The notes under the pieces are model-generated. The model worked only from the letters and a program-made list of their open reading frames with translations. It searched no databases and was not told the origin of the DNA. Positions 23,357-33,418 of a stretch of DNA of 64,000 bases are shown here, piece by piece. Position numbers and translations under genes: made by a program. This DNA is from Crossaster papposus (Eukaryota; Echinodermata; Asteroidea; Velatida; Solasteridae), in NCBI GenBank assembly GCA_037893245.1, contig JBAIAA010001523.1, forward strand, positions 1 to 64,000, written 5' to 3'. Each line of letters begins with the position of its first letter. The first letter of the stretch is position 1.

Positions 23357-23838
23357 TGTAACATTTATATCGTAAAAGAAAAACGAATATTGTTACGTCC
23401 ATCACATACATAATATATCTTTTTACATGCAAATTACACAGTGAGCCACGAATTTGAATTAAAAACTCGGTGGTTAGGCTACCCCGGATTTTTGCATAGA
23501 ACCCACCCTCCCCAAAAAACCACACACCGTTGCATACCGCAAAAAAAAATAAAAAATAGAAAACTTCCCCCCCAAAAAAATCTCCCTATTTTATACCCCC
23601 ACAAACAAATCTTATAGGTCGACAAATAACCCGCAAAAAAAAGTATTGTTGGGAGGAAACATAATATTATTCCAACACCAATGAGCTCCTTTTCTCGCAA
23701 AGAGAAAAGAAAAAAAGAAAGGAAAAAAAGAAGTACCGCAATCGCTCGTAAATACAGGATAACAAAATCTTGTTTAATTGAGGATACAGTATTTTGCGGG
23801 GATAAACCCCACAAAAATAGAAATCATAATTCAGTTAT
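23357..23838 (-). other. LINE inter-ORF spacer
   Basis: The stretch between the ORF1 stop and the ORF2 start. It is unusually long for this type (about 480 bases) and full of A or T homopolymers; reading frames in it are low complexity. It may include a separate small insertion, but no ends are visible. Confidence 0.4.
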
Positions 23839-24602
23839 TCATTTCGAAACTAGGTTAAAGGCCTCACCGTTGTTCGCTCTCCGCTTTCCAGCAAAGAACC
23901 TCAGCTTTGTTCCTTTATCGTATAATGCCTTTACCTCAGTTTTCCATCGTTTCTTCTCTTGCCAATCCCGCAAAGTGAGGTCATCCAGGATGAAAAGTTG
24001 CAACCCCTCCAAGGCTCGACGCCATTCCTTCATCACTCTCACTTTGTCGGGGTAGAACTGAAGCTTGACCAGGATATGGGCTGGTCGACCGTTCTTATCT
24101 CGTCCGTCCCTGTGAGCACGCTCAATACGCGGGGGGCTTGAATCCCAGCCGAACATGGAACTGAAAATATTCGAAATTTTCTCTACACAGTTTTCGTTCT
24201 CCGATCGGGACGCTCCCACCACGCGGAAGTTGTTTCGTCTGGCGAGCCTTTCCTGCTTGTTAATATCTTCACCCTGCTTGGACAGTAGGATATTCACGGC
24301 CGACAGATCCTTTTCGAGGGAACTAAAGGACTTCTCAAGGCTCGTTTTTGCCTTCACTAAATTGACGATTCTTTCGCTGTTAAATTCTATTGACGCAGCC
24401 AACCTAACCTCGAGTTGCTGCTGGCCATCCACTAGCTTGGAGAGGGTAAACCGGACGAAGGTCTCAAACTCCCCACAATGGTCGTCCCTTTTTTTCACCA
24501 GCGGTGTCACTTCCCTCGTTTTCCGAGGCGGTTGGGTGCAGGGTGGCTGAGCCCGCCCCACGACCGGGTCTAGTCTTCCCTCCTCGTTGCTTCGGTGGCA
24601 TG
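23839..24602 (-). pseudogene. LINE ORF1, L1 ORF1p-like (frameshifted)
   Basis: ORF1 proteins of this type coat element RNA and act as chaperones. The frame has a predicted coiled coil (about residues 45-105, many heptad L/V/I), then the RRM-like core RRNNFRVVGASRSENENC, the IERAHRDGRDKNGRP block and a C-terminal domain ending in FFAGKRRANNGEAF. The ATG at 24602 opens MPPKQRGGKTRPGRG, a basic start usual for the family, but it is in another frame from the main body (open from 24561), so a one-base indel near 24550 separates them. Confidence 0.8.
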
Positions 24603-25726
24603 GCCTGATCGTGCGGACAGGGAGTATTATGGTTGAGCGATTGCGTACAATAGATTAATGTATGCGGAGCTCTGTTGGTGCACGTCCTTCCTGATCCTCT
24701 ACGGCGTCATTGTTCTTACACGTCCGCCAAAGGCGAACATTTTTCGAGTACGAGTGTATGCCTTTTACCTTATCCTGAAACTTGGTCAAACACAAGTTTG
24801 TTGTTTATTCATATCCGCATCGCACACACACCTCACGACATGAACAAGATGGCTGTCCACACGTTCAAACGATACCTGTCCCGAAAGGATGTCCTAGAAA
24901 GCCACCACCTTTCCTTGGATGATTTCGGTTTTACACACCTAATGTACTTCTACTTTCTTCAAGAAACAGTGCATTTTCCCGTTTTATGGCGTACAAGTGG
25001 CGATCAAGTATGGTACTCATCTCTATTTGAACATCTCTATTTGAAAAGTCCTATGATATAATTCGGTTTGGCTGGTCATTTGCATTTATATCTTGGGGTG
25101 TCACACAGTTTGCTCGTTCACTTTGGAGGCGCCCGCCCAAGGTGTCATGTTCATCTTGCAGCCGCTGAGGGCGCCTTTCCGGTTGGACCTCGATGTGAAG
25201 ACAGGCTGTCTTGTTCTTATTAATTATTATTATTTGTTTCTGTTGATACAACCAAAACACGCGATCATGGTGATGAAAACGCTATTCGTTAAATTCACCG
25301 ATATTCGTTAAATTCGACACTTTATCTGTGTACAATCTCAATAAATATCATTTGTGTGCTCTGATGTATAATTTGAAAACAAAATACACTGCCTCTGAAT
25401 ATATAATTGTTCTTTGCAAGGAACGCTGATATATTCATAACAACACTAGGTCTTAAAATAAGCTTCATCTTAATAAAGTTATAACATCTCTACACCTCTC
25501 AACCGTTAGGCACTAAGGACCCGTTTTTGTGGAACAACATTTAATCTTCTTGCCCAATGATGTCTATTAGAGCGTGTACACAATATTAAAAAGAAAATTG
25601 TTGTTGTCAATGTGAATTGTGATTAAGAGCAAATTATTATTATTTTGTGGAATTAAGTTATTATTAACACGAATAAGATTAATACTGCTGCAAACTGCTT
25701 ACTGGCTGGAATGACCTGAAATATAC
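24603..25726. other. Between LINE and Penelope-like element, no gene seen
   Basis: May contain the LINE 5' UTR at its left. GC content is moderate to 25200 and then falls. The plus frame 24675-25061 and others show no domain. No inverted or tandem repeat was recognised. Confidence 0.45.
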
Positions 25727-25834
25727 AAATCAAATAAGTTAAGAGGGCCTAATATTTCGATCTTAACAAGATCTTCTTCAGAGACTAAATGACTGTGTAC
25801 AAGAAACAAACATATATAGGGCAAAATACAGCAT
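25727..25834 (-). repeat. Penelope-like terminal repeat, left (inverted)
   Basis: Reverse complement of 28006-28113. It carries the hammerhead-like core on the minus strand (TTTC at 25755 and TCTTCAG at 25775). Confidence 0.85.
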
Positions 25835-27647
25835 CAAGCCAGCTGATAAAGGCTCAGCCGTGGTCATCATGGATCGTCAGCAGTACATCGACGAGGCCCA
25901 CCGTCAGTTGGACAACCGTACTAACTATATCTGCCTTGACTCTGACCCTACAGGTACATTCTCTCGAGAGATACAGCAGTTGCTTGATGACATGCGATCA
26001 CGTGACCAACTGTCAAAGAAAGCTCACAAATTTCTTTCACCCACCGACTGTAGAACTGCCAGGTTTTATCTTCTCCCCAAGATTCACAAGACTGGTAACC
26101 CTGGTAGGCCTATCGTCTCGGGTAATGGCTCACCCACTGAACACATCTCCCTGTTTATTGACAGTTTTCTTAAACCCCTTGTCCATAGGATTCCATCATA
26201 CATCCATGATTTCCTGCGCAAGCTCGAAGGAATCAAGGACCAGATTCCCAGAACGGCCATCATTGGGACCTTTGACGTCTCATCCTTGTACACTAACATA
26301 CCACACGAAGAAGGTATTCGTGCTTGTTCCATAACCCTAGCTAGGGCAGGACACACGACCCCTCCCATAAGTGACATTCGCGCCCTCATGAAACTTGTAC
26401 TAACGAAGAATAATTTTTCCTTCCTAGATAAGCACTATCTACAGGTACATGGCACTGCAATGGGTACTCGTATGGCACCCTCCTTTGCATGCCTCTTTTT
26501 GGGTGACCTCGAGGAACGCATGCTTGCCTTAGCACCGTGCCGTCCCTGGATCTGGTGGAGATACATTGATGATGTATTTTTCATCTGGACCAGTGATGAG
26601 GACAGTCTGCTGACTTTCACTAATCACATGAATTCCTTCCACAGGACCATCAAGTTCACATCAGAGTACTCACATCATCAGGCCCACTTCCTGGATGTCA
26701 CCATCCGCAAGGAGGACAACTTAATAACCACTGATCTGTATTCTAAACCCACAGACACACACCAGTATCTCCACTCCTCCAGCTGTCACCCTAGGCATTG
26801 CAAGACTGGTATAGCATTTAGTCAGGCCCTCAGACTCAAAAGGATTTGTTCAAACGACTATGATTTCTCCCGCCATTCACAGATACTGAAGAACAATATG
26901 GTTGCCAGGGGTCACAGTTCCCGCCAAGTTCAACGTGCCATTGCCAGAGCCAAAGCCGTACCTAGAAATTTGGCTCTAAAGGTAAAGGCCTCCCAGGCTA
27001 ATGCCAAACCCATGATCCCCCTGGTGACTACCTTTCACCCCAGTCTCCCTTCCCTTCGCAAAATCACTAACGACAGCCATCACATTCTCCACACTTCAGA
27101 TCGCCTTGTCCGGGCCATCCCCGACAGCCCTGTATTGGCCTATAGACGCCCTCAAAATCTACGAGACCTCATTGTTCGAGCCGAAGTTCCCAGCTTGGAT
27201 GCATCTCCCCCCATCCAGAACGGAACTTTCAAGTGCAATTCTAGATGTGTGGTCTGCCAGATCCACATTCAGGAGTCTGACTCCTTTTCTGGCCACTCTT
27301 CTGGTACTACTCATAGAATTATTGGTAACATCGCTTGCAGTACATCTAATGTCATATATCTCATCTCTTGCAGGTTTTGTGGAGTTCAGTATGTCAGAGA
27401 GACCAAAAATGCCCTAAAAAAGCGTTTCTACGGTCATCGATCGACTGTCAACACCAAGAAACTGGATACCCCTGTAGGACATCACTTTAACCAGCCTAAC
27501 CATTGCATTTCTGATATGATTCTTCAGGGCATAGAATCACTTGGCCACCGGAAAGACTCAGTCCGCCTCAGCCGGGATAAAGTGTGGATGAATCGTCTTC
27601 GGACTATTCAACCACATGGGCTTAACATCCAACTAGGAAATGATTAA
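25833..27647 (+). CDS. Penelope-like RT + GIY-YIG endonuclease, 5'-truncated
   Basis: A long open frame with no start of its own. In-frame coding begins at IKPADKGSAVV directly beside the terminal repeat, and the first possible alternative start is GTG at 25860 (numbering below from there). RT blocks: LLPKIHKTG (about 70), FDVSSLYTNIP (138-148, catalytic D139), GTAMGTRMAP, and WRYIDDVFF (D237, D238). The C-terminal part has a CNSRCVVC zinc-type pair, then IYLISCRFCGVQY and HHFNQPNH of the GIY-YIG nuclease, ending at 27647. The RT catalytic residues are present. In the nuclease the QYVGET block usual in this family reads QYVRET, which may impair cutting. The missing N-terminus makes activity unlikely. 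Confidence 0.9.
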   Translation: MKPADKGSAVVIMDRQQYIDEAHRQLDNRTNYICLDSDPTGTFSREIQQLLDDMRSRDQLSKKAHKFLSPTDCRTARFYLLPKIHKTGNPGRPIVSGNGSPTEHISLFIDSFLKPLVHRIPSYIHDFLRKLEGIKDQIPRTAIIGTFDVSSLYTNIPHEEGIRACSITLARAGHTTPPISDIRALMKLVLTKNNFSFLDKHYLQVHGTAMGTRMAPSFACLFLGDLEERMLALAPCRPWIWWRYIDDVFFIWTSDEDSLLTFTNHMNSFHRTIKFTSEYSHHQAHFLDVTIRKEDNLITTDLYSKPTDTHQYLHSSSCHPRHCKTGIAFSQALRLKRICSNDYDFSRHSQILKNNMVARGHSSRQVQRAIARAKAVPRNLALKVKASQANAKPMIPLVTTFHPSLPSLRKITNDSHHILHTSDRLVRAIPDSPVLAYRRPQNLRDLIVRAEVPSLDASPPIQNGTFKCNSRCVVCQIHIQESDSFSGHSSGTTHRIIGNIACSTSNVIYLISCRFCGVQYVRETKNALKKRFYGHRSTVNTKKLDTPVGHHFNQPNHCISDMILQGIESLGHRKDSVRLSRDKVWMNRLRTIQPHGLNIQLGND

Positions 27648-27857
27648 CTTCACTTTTTTTTCTCCATTTGTCATCTGTTTCAGATTCATTCCTTGCCAGA
27701 ATTTTGTTTTTGTTTGTTCTTACTCCTCTGGTTTTCCTCAACCCCCACCTCCTCGTTACTCCTATTCATACTTCTTTGTTAGTTCTTCCCTTTGATCTCC
27801 ACCCTGGACCCCTTTCCTTGTGGCTTTACCCCTTCTGTTTTTGTTCCTACCCCGCCT

Positions 27858-27941
27858 TTGATCCTACCCACACTTACCTCACCCTTTAATCCCTCAGCCT
27901 TGATCCTACCCACACTTACCTCACCCTTTAATCCCTCAGCC
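27858..27941 (+). repeat. 42-bp tandem duplication in the 3' region
   Basis: Two consecutive copies of a 42-base block starting TTGATCCTACCCACACTTAC, between the stop codon and the right terminal repeat. They appear identical, so recent slippage is likely. Confidence 0.85.
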
Positions 27942-28005
27942 TAATCCTCCTTTTGTTGTTTGTTCCATTAAACTCTGTGCTTTTTCAGCGTCAATGATGT
28001 GCATC

Positions 28006-28113
28006 ATGCTGTATTTTGCCCTATATATGTTTGTTTCTTGTACACAGTCATTTAGTCTCTGAAGAAGATCTTGTTAAGATCGAAATATTAGGCCCTCTTA
28101 ACTTATTTGATTT
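28006..28113 (+). repeat. Penelope-like terminal repeat, right
   Basis: The 3' copy of the 108-base terminal repeat, ending ...CTTAACTTATTTGATTT. Contains the plus-strand hammerhead-like core. Confidence 0.85.
28059..28085 (+). ncRNA. Hammerhead ribozyme-like core
   Basis: CTGAAGA (28059-28065) and GAAA (28082-28085) flank a 6-bp stem GATCTT/AAGATC with a GTT loop. This fits the C3-U4-G5-A6-N7-G8-A9 and G12-A13-A14 boxes around stem II, with one extra A before the stem. Hammerhead motifs are known in Penelope-like terminal repeats. I could not fix stems I and III with confidence, so activity is open. The same core is on the minus strand at 25755-25781. Confidence 0.5.
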
Positions 28114-28242
28114 ATTATTAACACATTAAAAGTTAAGGATGTGATTTATTAATATTTATTAGGTCATGAATTCATGAAATTAATGTATTCATATGTATTG
28201 TTTTGTTATTATTATCTACCTGGTTAATCATGACTTGTATAA

Positions 28243-28440
28243 TTGGCTTTTTCACAAGTTGCGAAAAAGCCTTTGTTTTTGTTCAGATTTTTTTTGCTTT
28301 TTCGCAATTTTGCGAAAAAGCCTTTGTTTTGGTTCTGATTTTTGGCTTTTTCGCAATTTTGCGAAAAAGCCTTTGTTTTTGTTGTGATTTTTTTGCTTTT
28401 TCGCAATTTGCGAAAAAGCCTTTGTTTTTGTTCTGATTTA
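28243..28440. repeat. Palindrome array, GGCTTTTTCGC units (4)
   Basis: Four units of about 45-55 bases, each a near-perfect palindrome (TTTTTCGCAA/TTGCGAAAAA) followed by CCTTTGTTTTTGTTCTGAT and a T run. It forms the left edge of the large array; to its left is unique AT-rich sequence. The stem could form cruciforms. Frames in it that encode F/L/C-rich peptides are artefacts. Confidence 0.85.
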
Positions 28441-29748
28441 TTTTTTCTTCTACTTTTTTCTTTTCTTTCAGTAACCTAAACCCCATAGACTTTGTACACG
28501 TTTTTTCTGCCCGTCACTTTTAATAGAAAACAAAGTCGTATTTACATAAAACTTAACCCAGGTGAAGGCCATATAGTGAACTCGTGTCTCGCAGACAGAC
28601 GTCATGATGACGTCATCTTAAAGGTGCAATTGATTTAATCTTTAAAAATCAATAAAAAATCAACCGCAAGAGACTAAAACTTGATGTTTGTGGCAATAGA
28701 AATAATAATTCATGATCTTTATTTTATCTCGTGTGCGTAAAATCACGTGACCCTTCCTTCCGGTCTAAACCGGAAGTGCCTCATAATTTGAAAGTGAAAT
28801 ATGATATGAACTTACTTTCAACGATGTTAGTGTCTGGCTAGAATAAACTTTTCCAAAAAAATCGGCGACGTCATAACATGTTATAGCGCCCTCTAGCGGC
28901 AGGTTGAAAAATGATTAAAATGAATAATCTGTTGATGTGTGTGGCGAAGTTTGCTGAAACCACTTTATAACCAGTGTATATAATCAGCTTCATGCTTAGA
29001 CCATATTGGGAAGGAGAAATATTTATGACGTCGCCAAACCGGAAGATACAATCAAACCGGAAGTTACAATGAAAAATACTTTAAACCTTAACAAAATCGC
29101 TTACAAATCAACCGCGATAGATATAATCCAGATGTTTGCTTGCTTCAAATAGCTAAGTTAAGACAGCTCTCGGGATTTCTGTTAATTACGTCACGATGAC
29201 GTCACCAAGTGTCACATTACAAGCAACCAAATATTTCTAGATTTAATCTTTGAACATCAATATAAAATCAACTGTAAGAGATCTAATTTAGATTGTTAAG
29301 GGAATTGATAGATTAATCCATGGTCTTTATAATTTGTTTTACATGCAAAAAGACCTGACCCTTCCTTCCGGTCCAAACCGGAAGTGCATTATAATTTAAA
29401 AGTTGAAAACGATGTGAACTTACTTTCAACGATGTTAGGCGCTGGCTAGGTTGTAAGTAACAACAAAGTCAACGGTGACTTCATAAAATGTTATAGCGCC
29501 CTCTAGCGCCATGTTGACAAATGTTTCATCATATTACGATTATATTTAAATTATTACATTTTAAGACCTTTAAGCCATATCTCAGCAACAGAACGTGCTA
29601 ACATAACACATCTGTTTGTATTGTTAGGTGATGGATAGTTGCACAAATAATTCACAAACGTGTGACGTCATCGTTTTAATCAGTTTGAATTCATTTTAAT
29701 CTGTTTTGATGGTATAAAAGTTCAATTTTTGAAAAAATTTAATCTAAA
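28441..29748 (+). repeat. Array monomer 1 (plus), 3' end missing
   Basis: Starts with the T-rich leader and CTAAACCCCATAGACTTTGTACACG, carries two CTCF-like cores (28886, and 29496 with a changed last base) and two CTTCCGGT palindromes. It stops at ATCTAAA just before the hairpin and abuts the reversed monomer 2, making a tail-to-tail junction. Confidence 0.75.
28886..29509 (-). promoter_or_regulatory. CTCF-like cores, block 1 (reverse)
   Basis: GCGCCCTCTAGCGG at 28886 and GCGCCCTCTAGCGC at 29496, reverse complements of CCGCTAGAGGGCGC, followed by the TATAAC side expected from the CTCF matrix (core followed by TA). Binding is inferred from sequence only. Confidence 0.5.
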
Positions 29749-30987
29749 CTAGAACTACGTCTGTTCGAGGAACAGAACATAGGGCTTTTTCGCATTCGCA
29801 ATTTTTTAGATTACATTTTTCAAAAATTGAACTTTTATACCATCAAAACAATTTAAAATCATTGAAAACAAATTTAAGTTAATTTAAACAGATTAAAATG
29901 AATTTAAACAGATTAAAACGATGACGTCACACGTTTGTGAACTATTTGTGCAACTATCCATCACCTAACAATACACCTTACAACCTAGCCAGCGCCTAAC
30001 ATCGTTGAAAGTAAGTTCACATCGTTTTCCACTTTTAAATTATAAGGCACTTCCGGTTTGGACCGGAAGGAAGGGTCGGGTCTTTTTGCATGTAATACAA
30101 ATTATGAAGACCATGGATTAGTCTATCAATTTCCTTAAAAATCTAAATCGGATCTCTTACAGTTGATTTTATATTGATTTTCAAAGATTATATCTAGAAA
30201 TATTTGGTTGATTGTAATTTGACACTTGATGACGTCATCGTGACGTAATTAACAGAAAGCTCGAGAGCTTTCTTAACTTTGCTATTTGAAGCAAAAATCT
30301 GGATTATATCTATCCCGGTTGATTTTTAAGCGATTTTTAAAGGTTTAAAGGATTTGTCATTGTAACTTCCGGTTTGGTGACGTCATAAATATTTCCCCTT
30401 TCCAATATGGTCTTAGCATGAAGCTGATTATATAAACCGGTTATAAAGTTATTTCAGCAAACTTCGCCACACACATCAACCGAATATTCATTTTAACCAT
30501 TTTTCAACCTGCCGCTAGAGGGCGCTATAACATGTTATGACGTCGCCGGTATTATTTTTGAAAAATACAATCTAGCCAGACACTAACATCGTTAAAAGTA
30601 AGTTCATATCATTTATCACTGTTAAATTATAAGGCACTTCCGGTTTAGACCGGAAGGAAGGGTCACGTGATTTTACGCACATGAGATAAAATTAAGATCC
30701 TGGATCATTCTATCTGTTGCCACAAAAATCAAGTTTCGGTCTTTTGCGGTTGATTTTGTATTGATTTTCCAAGATTAAATCAATTACACCTTTAAGATGA
30801 CGTCACGTGACCCCTGATGACGTCACCATGTTGTATGTCGGCTAGGCACGAGCTTACTATAGGGTCTTCACTTGGGTTAAGTTTTATAGAAATACGACTT
30901 TATTCTCTGGTAAAAGTACTTGTGCAAAAAAACGTGTACAAAGTCTATGGGGTTTAGGTTACTAAAAGAAAGAAAAAGAAGAAGAAA
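29749..30987 (-). repeat. Array monomer 2 (minus), 1.24 kb
   Basis: Its 3' hairpin and CTAG are at 29749-29777. An internal deletion of about 200 bases after the ATCACCTAACAATACA word removes one CTCF-like site; the other is at 30512. The A-rich 5' leader is at 30961-30987. Confidence 0.75.
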
Positions 30988-33418
30988 CTAGAACTACGTC
31001 TGTTCGAGGAACAGAACATAGGGCTTTTTCGCTTTCGCAATTTTTTTGTTAAAATTTTGCAAAAATGGAACTTTTATACCATCAAAATAATTTAAAATCA
31101 TCGAAAACGAATTTAAGTTAATTTAAACTGATTAAAACGATGACGTCACATGTTTGTGAACTTTTTGTGCAACTATCTATCACCTAACAATACAAACGTA
31201 TGTTATGTTAGCACGTTCCGTTGCTGAGATATGACTTAAAGGTCGAAAAACGTAATAATTTGAATATAATCGTAATATGACGTAACATTTGTCAACATGC
31301 CGCTAGAGGGCGCTATAACATTTTAAGAAGTCACCGTTAACTTGTTTGTTACTTACAACCTAGCCAGCGCCTAACATCGTTGAAAGTAAGTTCACATCGT
31401 TTTCCACTTTTAAATTATAATGCACTTCCGGTGTGGACCGGAAGGAAGGGTCAGGGTTTTTTGCATGTAATACAAATTATGAAGACCATGGATTAATCTA
31501 TCAATTACCTTAAAAATCTAAATCAGATATCTTACAGTTGATTTTATATTGATTTTCGAAGATTAAATCTAGAAATATTTGGTTGCTTGTAATCTGACAT
31601 TTGATGACGTCATCGTGACGTAATTAACAGAAAGCTCGAGAGCTGTCTTTACCGTGCTATCTGATGCAAAAATCTGGATTATATCTATAGCGGGTGATTT
31701 TTAAGCGATTGTTTAAGGTTTAAAGGATTTTTCATTGTAACTTCCGGTTTGGTGACGTCATAAATATTTCTCCTTCCCAATATGGTCTAAGCATGAAGCT
31801 GATTATATACACCGGTTATAAAGTGTTTTCAGCAAACTTCGCCACACGCATCAACAGATTATTCATTTTAACCATTTTTCAACCTGCCGCTAGAGGGCGC
31901 TATAACATATTATGACGTCGCCTGATTTTTTTGGAAAAGTTTATTCTAGCCAGAAACTAACATCGTTGAAAGTAAGTTCATATCATTTTTCACTTTCAAA
32001 TTATGAGGCACTTCCGGTTTGACCGGAAGGAAGGGTCACGTGATTTTAGCACACGAGATAAAATGAAGATTCTGGATTATTCTATCTATTGCCACACAAA
32101 TTAAGTTTCGGTCTTTTGCGGTTGATTTGTTATTGAATTTCAAAGATTAAATCAATAACACCTTTAAAATGACGTCACGTGACCCCTGACGACGTAACCA
32201 TGACGTATGTCTGCCAGACACGAGTTTACTAATGGGGTGTTCACCTGGGTTAAGTTTTAGGGAAATACGACTTTGTTTTTCGTTAAAAGTGCTTGGAATT
32301 GTGCAAACAACGTTTACAAAGTCTATGGGATTGGATTCTGCGTAGCCGAGAGCCTGTTTACCTACCTGTCGCACACGGCGCCCTTCCCCATAGGCAATTT
32401 GATGACGTCATCCTGTTTCGCTTGTTGGCGGCTAGTGTCCTCTTGGGTGAGCGTACATTTGCATGCACGTACGATGTCAGTAGTGATACATTCGCTCAAT
32501 GCATAGTACACTATCAGTGTATACGTACATGTACGTACAAGTACAGGCATGTACACCCCTATTATACGTGTGCCATGCACATATAAGGGGTCAATGCTTT
32601 ATGCGCCTAGGCCAAAACGATTAAATTTCAAGGGTGCCGCAGGGTATTTCCAAGTTCGTTTTTTGCCAAAAAACACAAGAAAGTTCGAGAACTACTTTTA
32701 CACTAACCTTTAGAGCAAAAATCAAGATTATATCTGTCAGGTTTAATTTTTTAGGAATTTTCAAAGGAAAAGAAGTCTTTTCATTGTAACTTCCGGTCTG
32801 GTGACGTCATAATTTTTTCTTCTCGTCGACTTGTTCCTAGCATGAAACTGATTAAATACACTGGTTATAAAGTGATTTCCGCAAACTTCGCCACACACAT
32901 CAACAGATTATTCATTTTAACCATTTTTCAACTTGCCGCTAGAGGGCGCTATAACATGTTATGACATCGCCGGTATTTTTTTTGAAAAGTTTATTCTAGC
33001 CAGACACTAACACCGTTGAAAATAAGTTCATATCATTTTTCAGTTTTAAATTATAAGGCACTTCCGGTTTAGACCGGAAGGAAGGGTCACGTGATTTCAC
33101 GCACACGAGATAAAATGAAGATCCTGGATTATTCTATCTATTGCCACAAAAATCAAGTTTCGGTCTTTTGCGGTTGATTTGTTATTGAATTTCAAAGATT
33201 AAATCAATAACACCTTTAAAATGACGTCACGTGACCCCTGATGACGTCACCATGACGTATTTCTGCGAGACACGAGTTCACTATAGGGTCTTCACCTGGG
33301 TTAAGTTTTATGAAAATACGACTTTGTTTTCTAGTAAAAGTACTTGTGCAAAAAAACGTGTACAAAGTCTATGGGGTTTAGGTTACTAAAAAAAAAAGAA
33401 GATAAAAAAAGAAAAAAA
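30988..33418 (-). repeat. Array monomer 3 (minus), 2.43 kb, three sub-blocks
   Basis: 3' hairpin/CTAG at 30988. CTCF-like cores at 31300, 31887 and 32936. It includes the optional GC-richer block (about 32320-32640) with TGCGTAGCCGAGAG and CATAGGCAATTTGATGACGTCATC, plus a (GTAC)-rich patch and CCTAGGCCAAAACGATTAAAT. That block recurs at 34770, 39970, 42050, 52360-52740, 55030-55270 and 60610-60840. Confidence 0.75.

Larger units (their letters stand above)
16104..24602 (-). mobile_element. Tx1/L1-type LINE, interrupted and inactive
   Basis: A two-ORF non-LTR retrotransposon on the minus strand: ORF1 at the high-coordinate end, then ORF2 with apurinic-type endonuclease and RT, then a C-terminal zinc-knuckle-like piece, a short 3' UTR and an A-rich tail (T runs at 16104-16150). 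It is split by a 3.26 kb insertion at 16643-19902. Removing that insertion and one 8-bp duplicate brings the ORF2 parts next to each other. ORF1 has a frameshift near its start and ORF2 two in-frame stops. The 5' limit upstream of 24602 and the target duplication were not located. Confidence 0.85.
25727..28113 (+). mobile_element. Penelope-like element with 108-bp inverted ends
   Basis: A 2.39 kb unit bounded by inverted repeats 25727-25834 and 28006-28113, each 108 bases and apparently identical, starting AAATCAAATAAGTTAAGAGG. The coding frame runs straight out of the left repeat without the usual first part of the protein, so the element is 5'-truncated with a reversed copy of its 3' end attached. 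Complex terminal arrangements of this sort are known for Penelope-like elements. Identity of the two ends implies a young insertion. No target duplication beyond the ends was recognised. Confidence 0.85.

Noticed and set aside
28193..28486. F/L/C-rich frames such as those with SLCFCSDF repeats
   Set aside because: Translations of the GGCTTTTTCGC palindrome units; they recur wherever the units do, on both strands.
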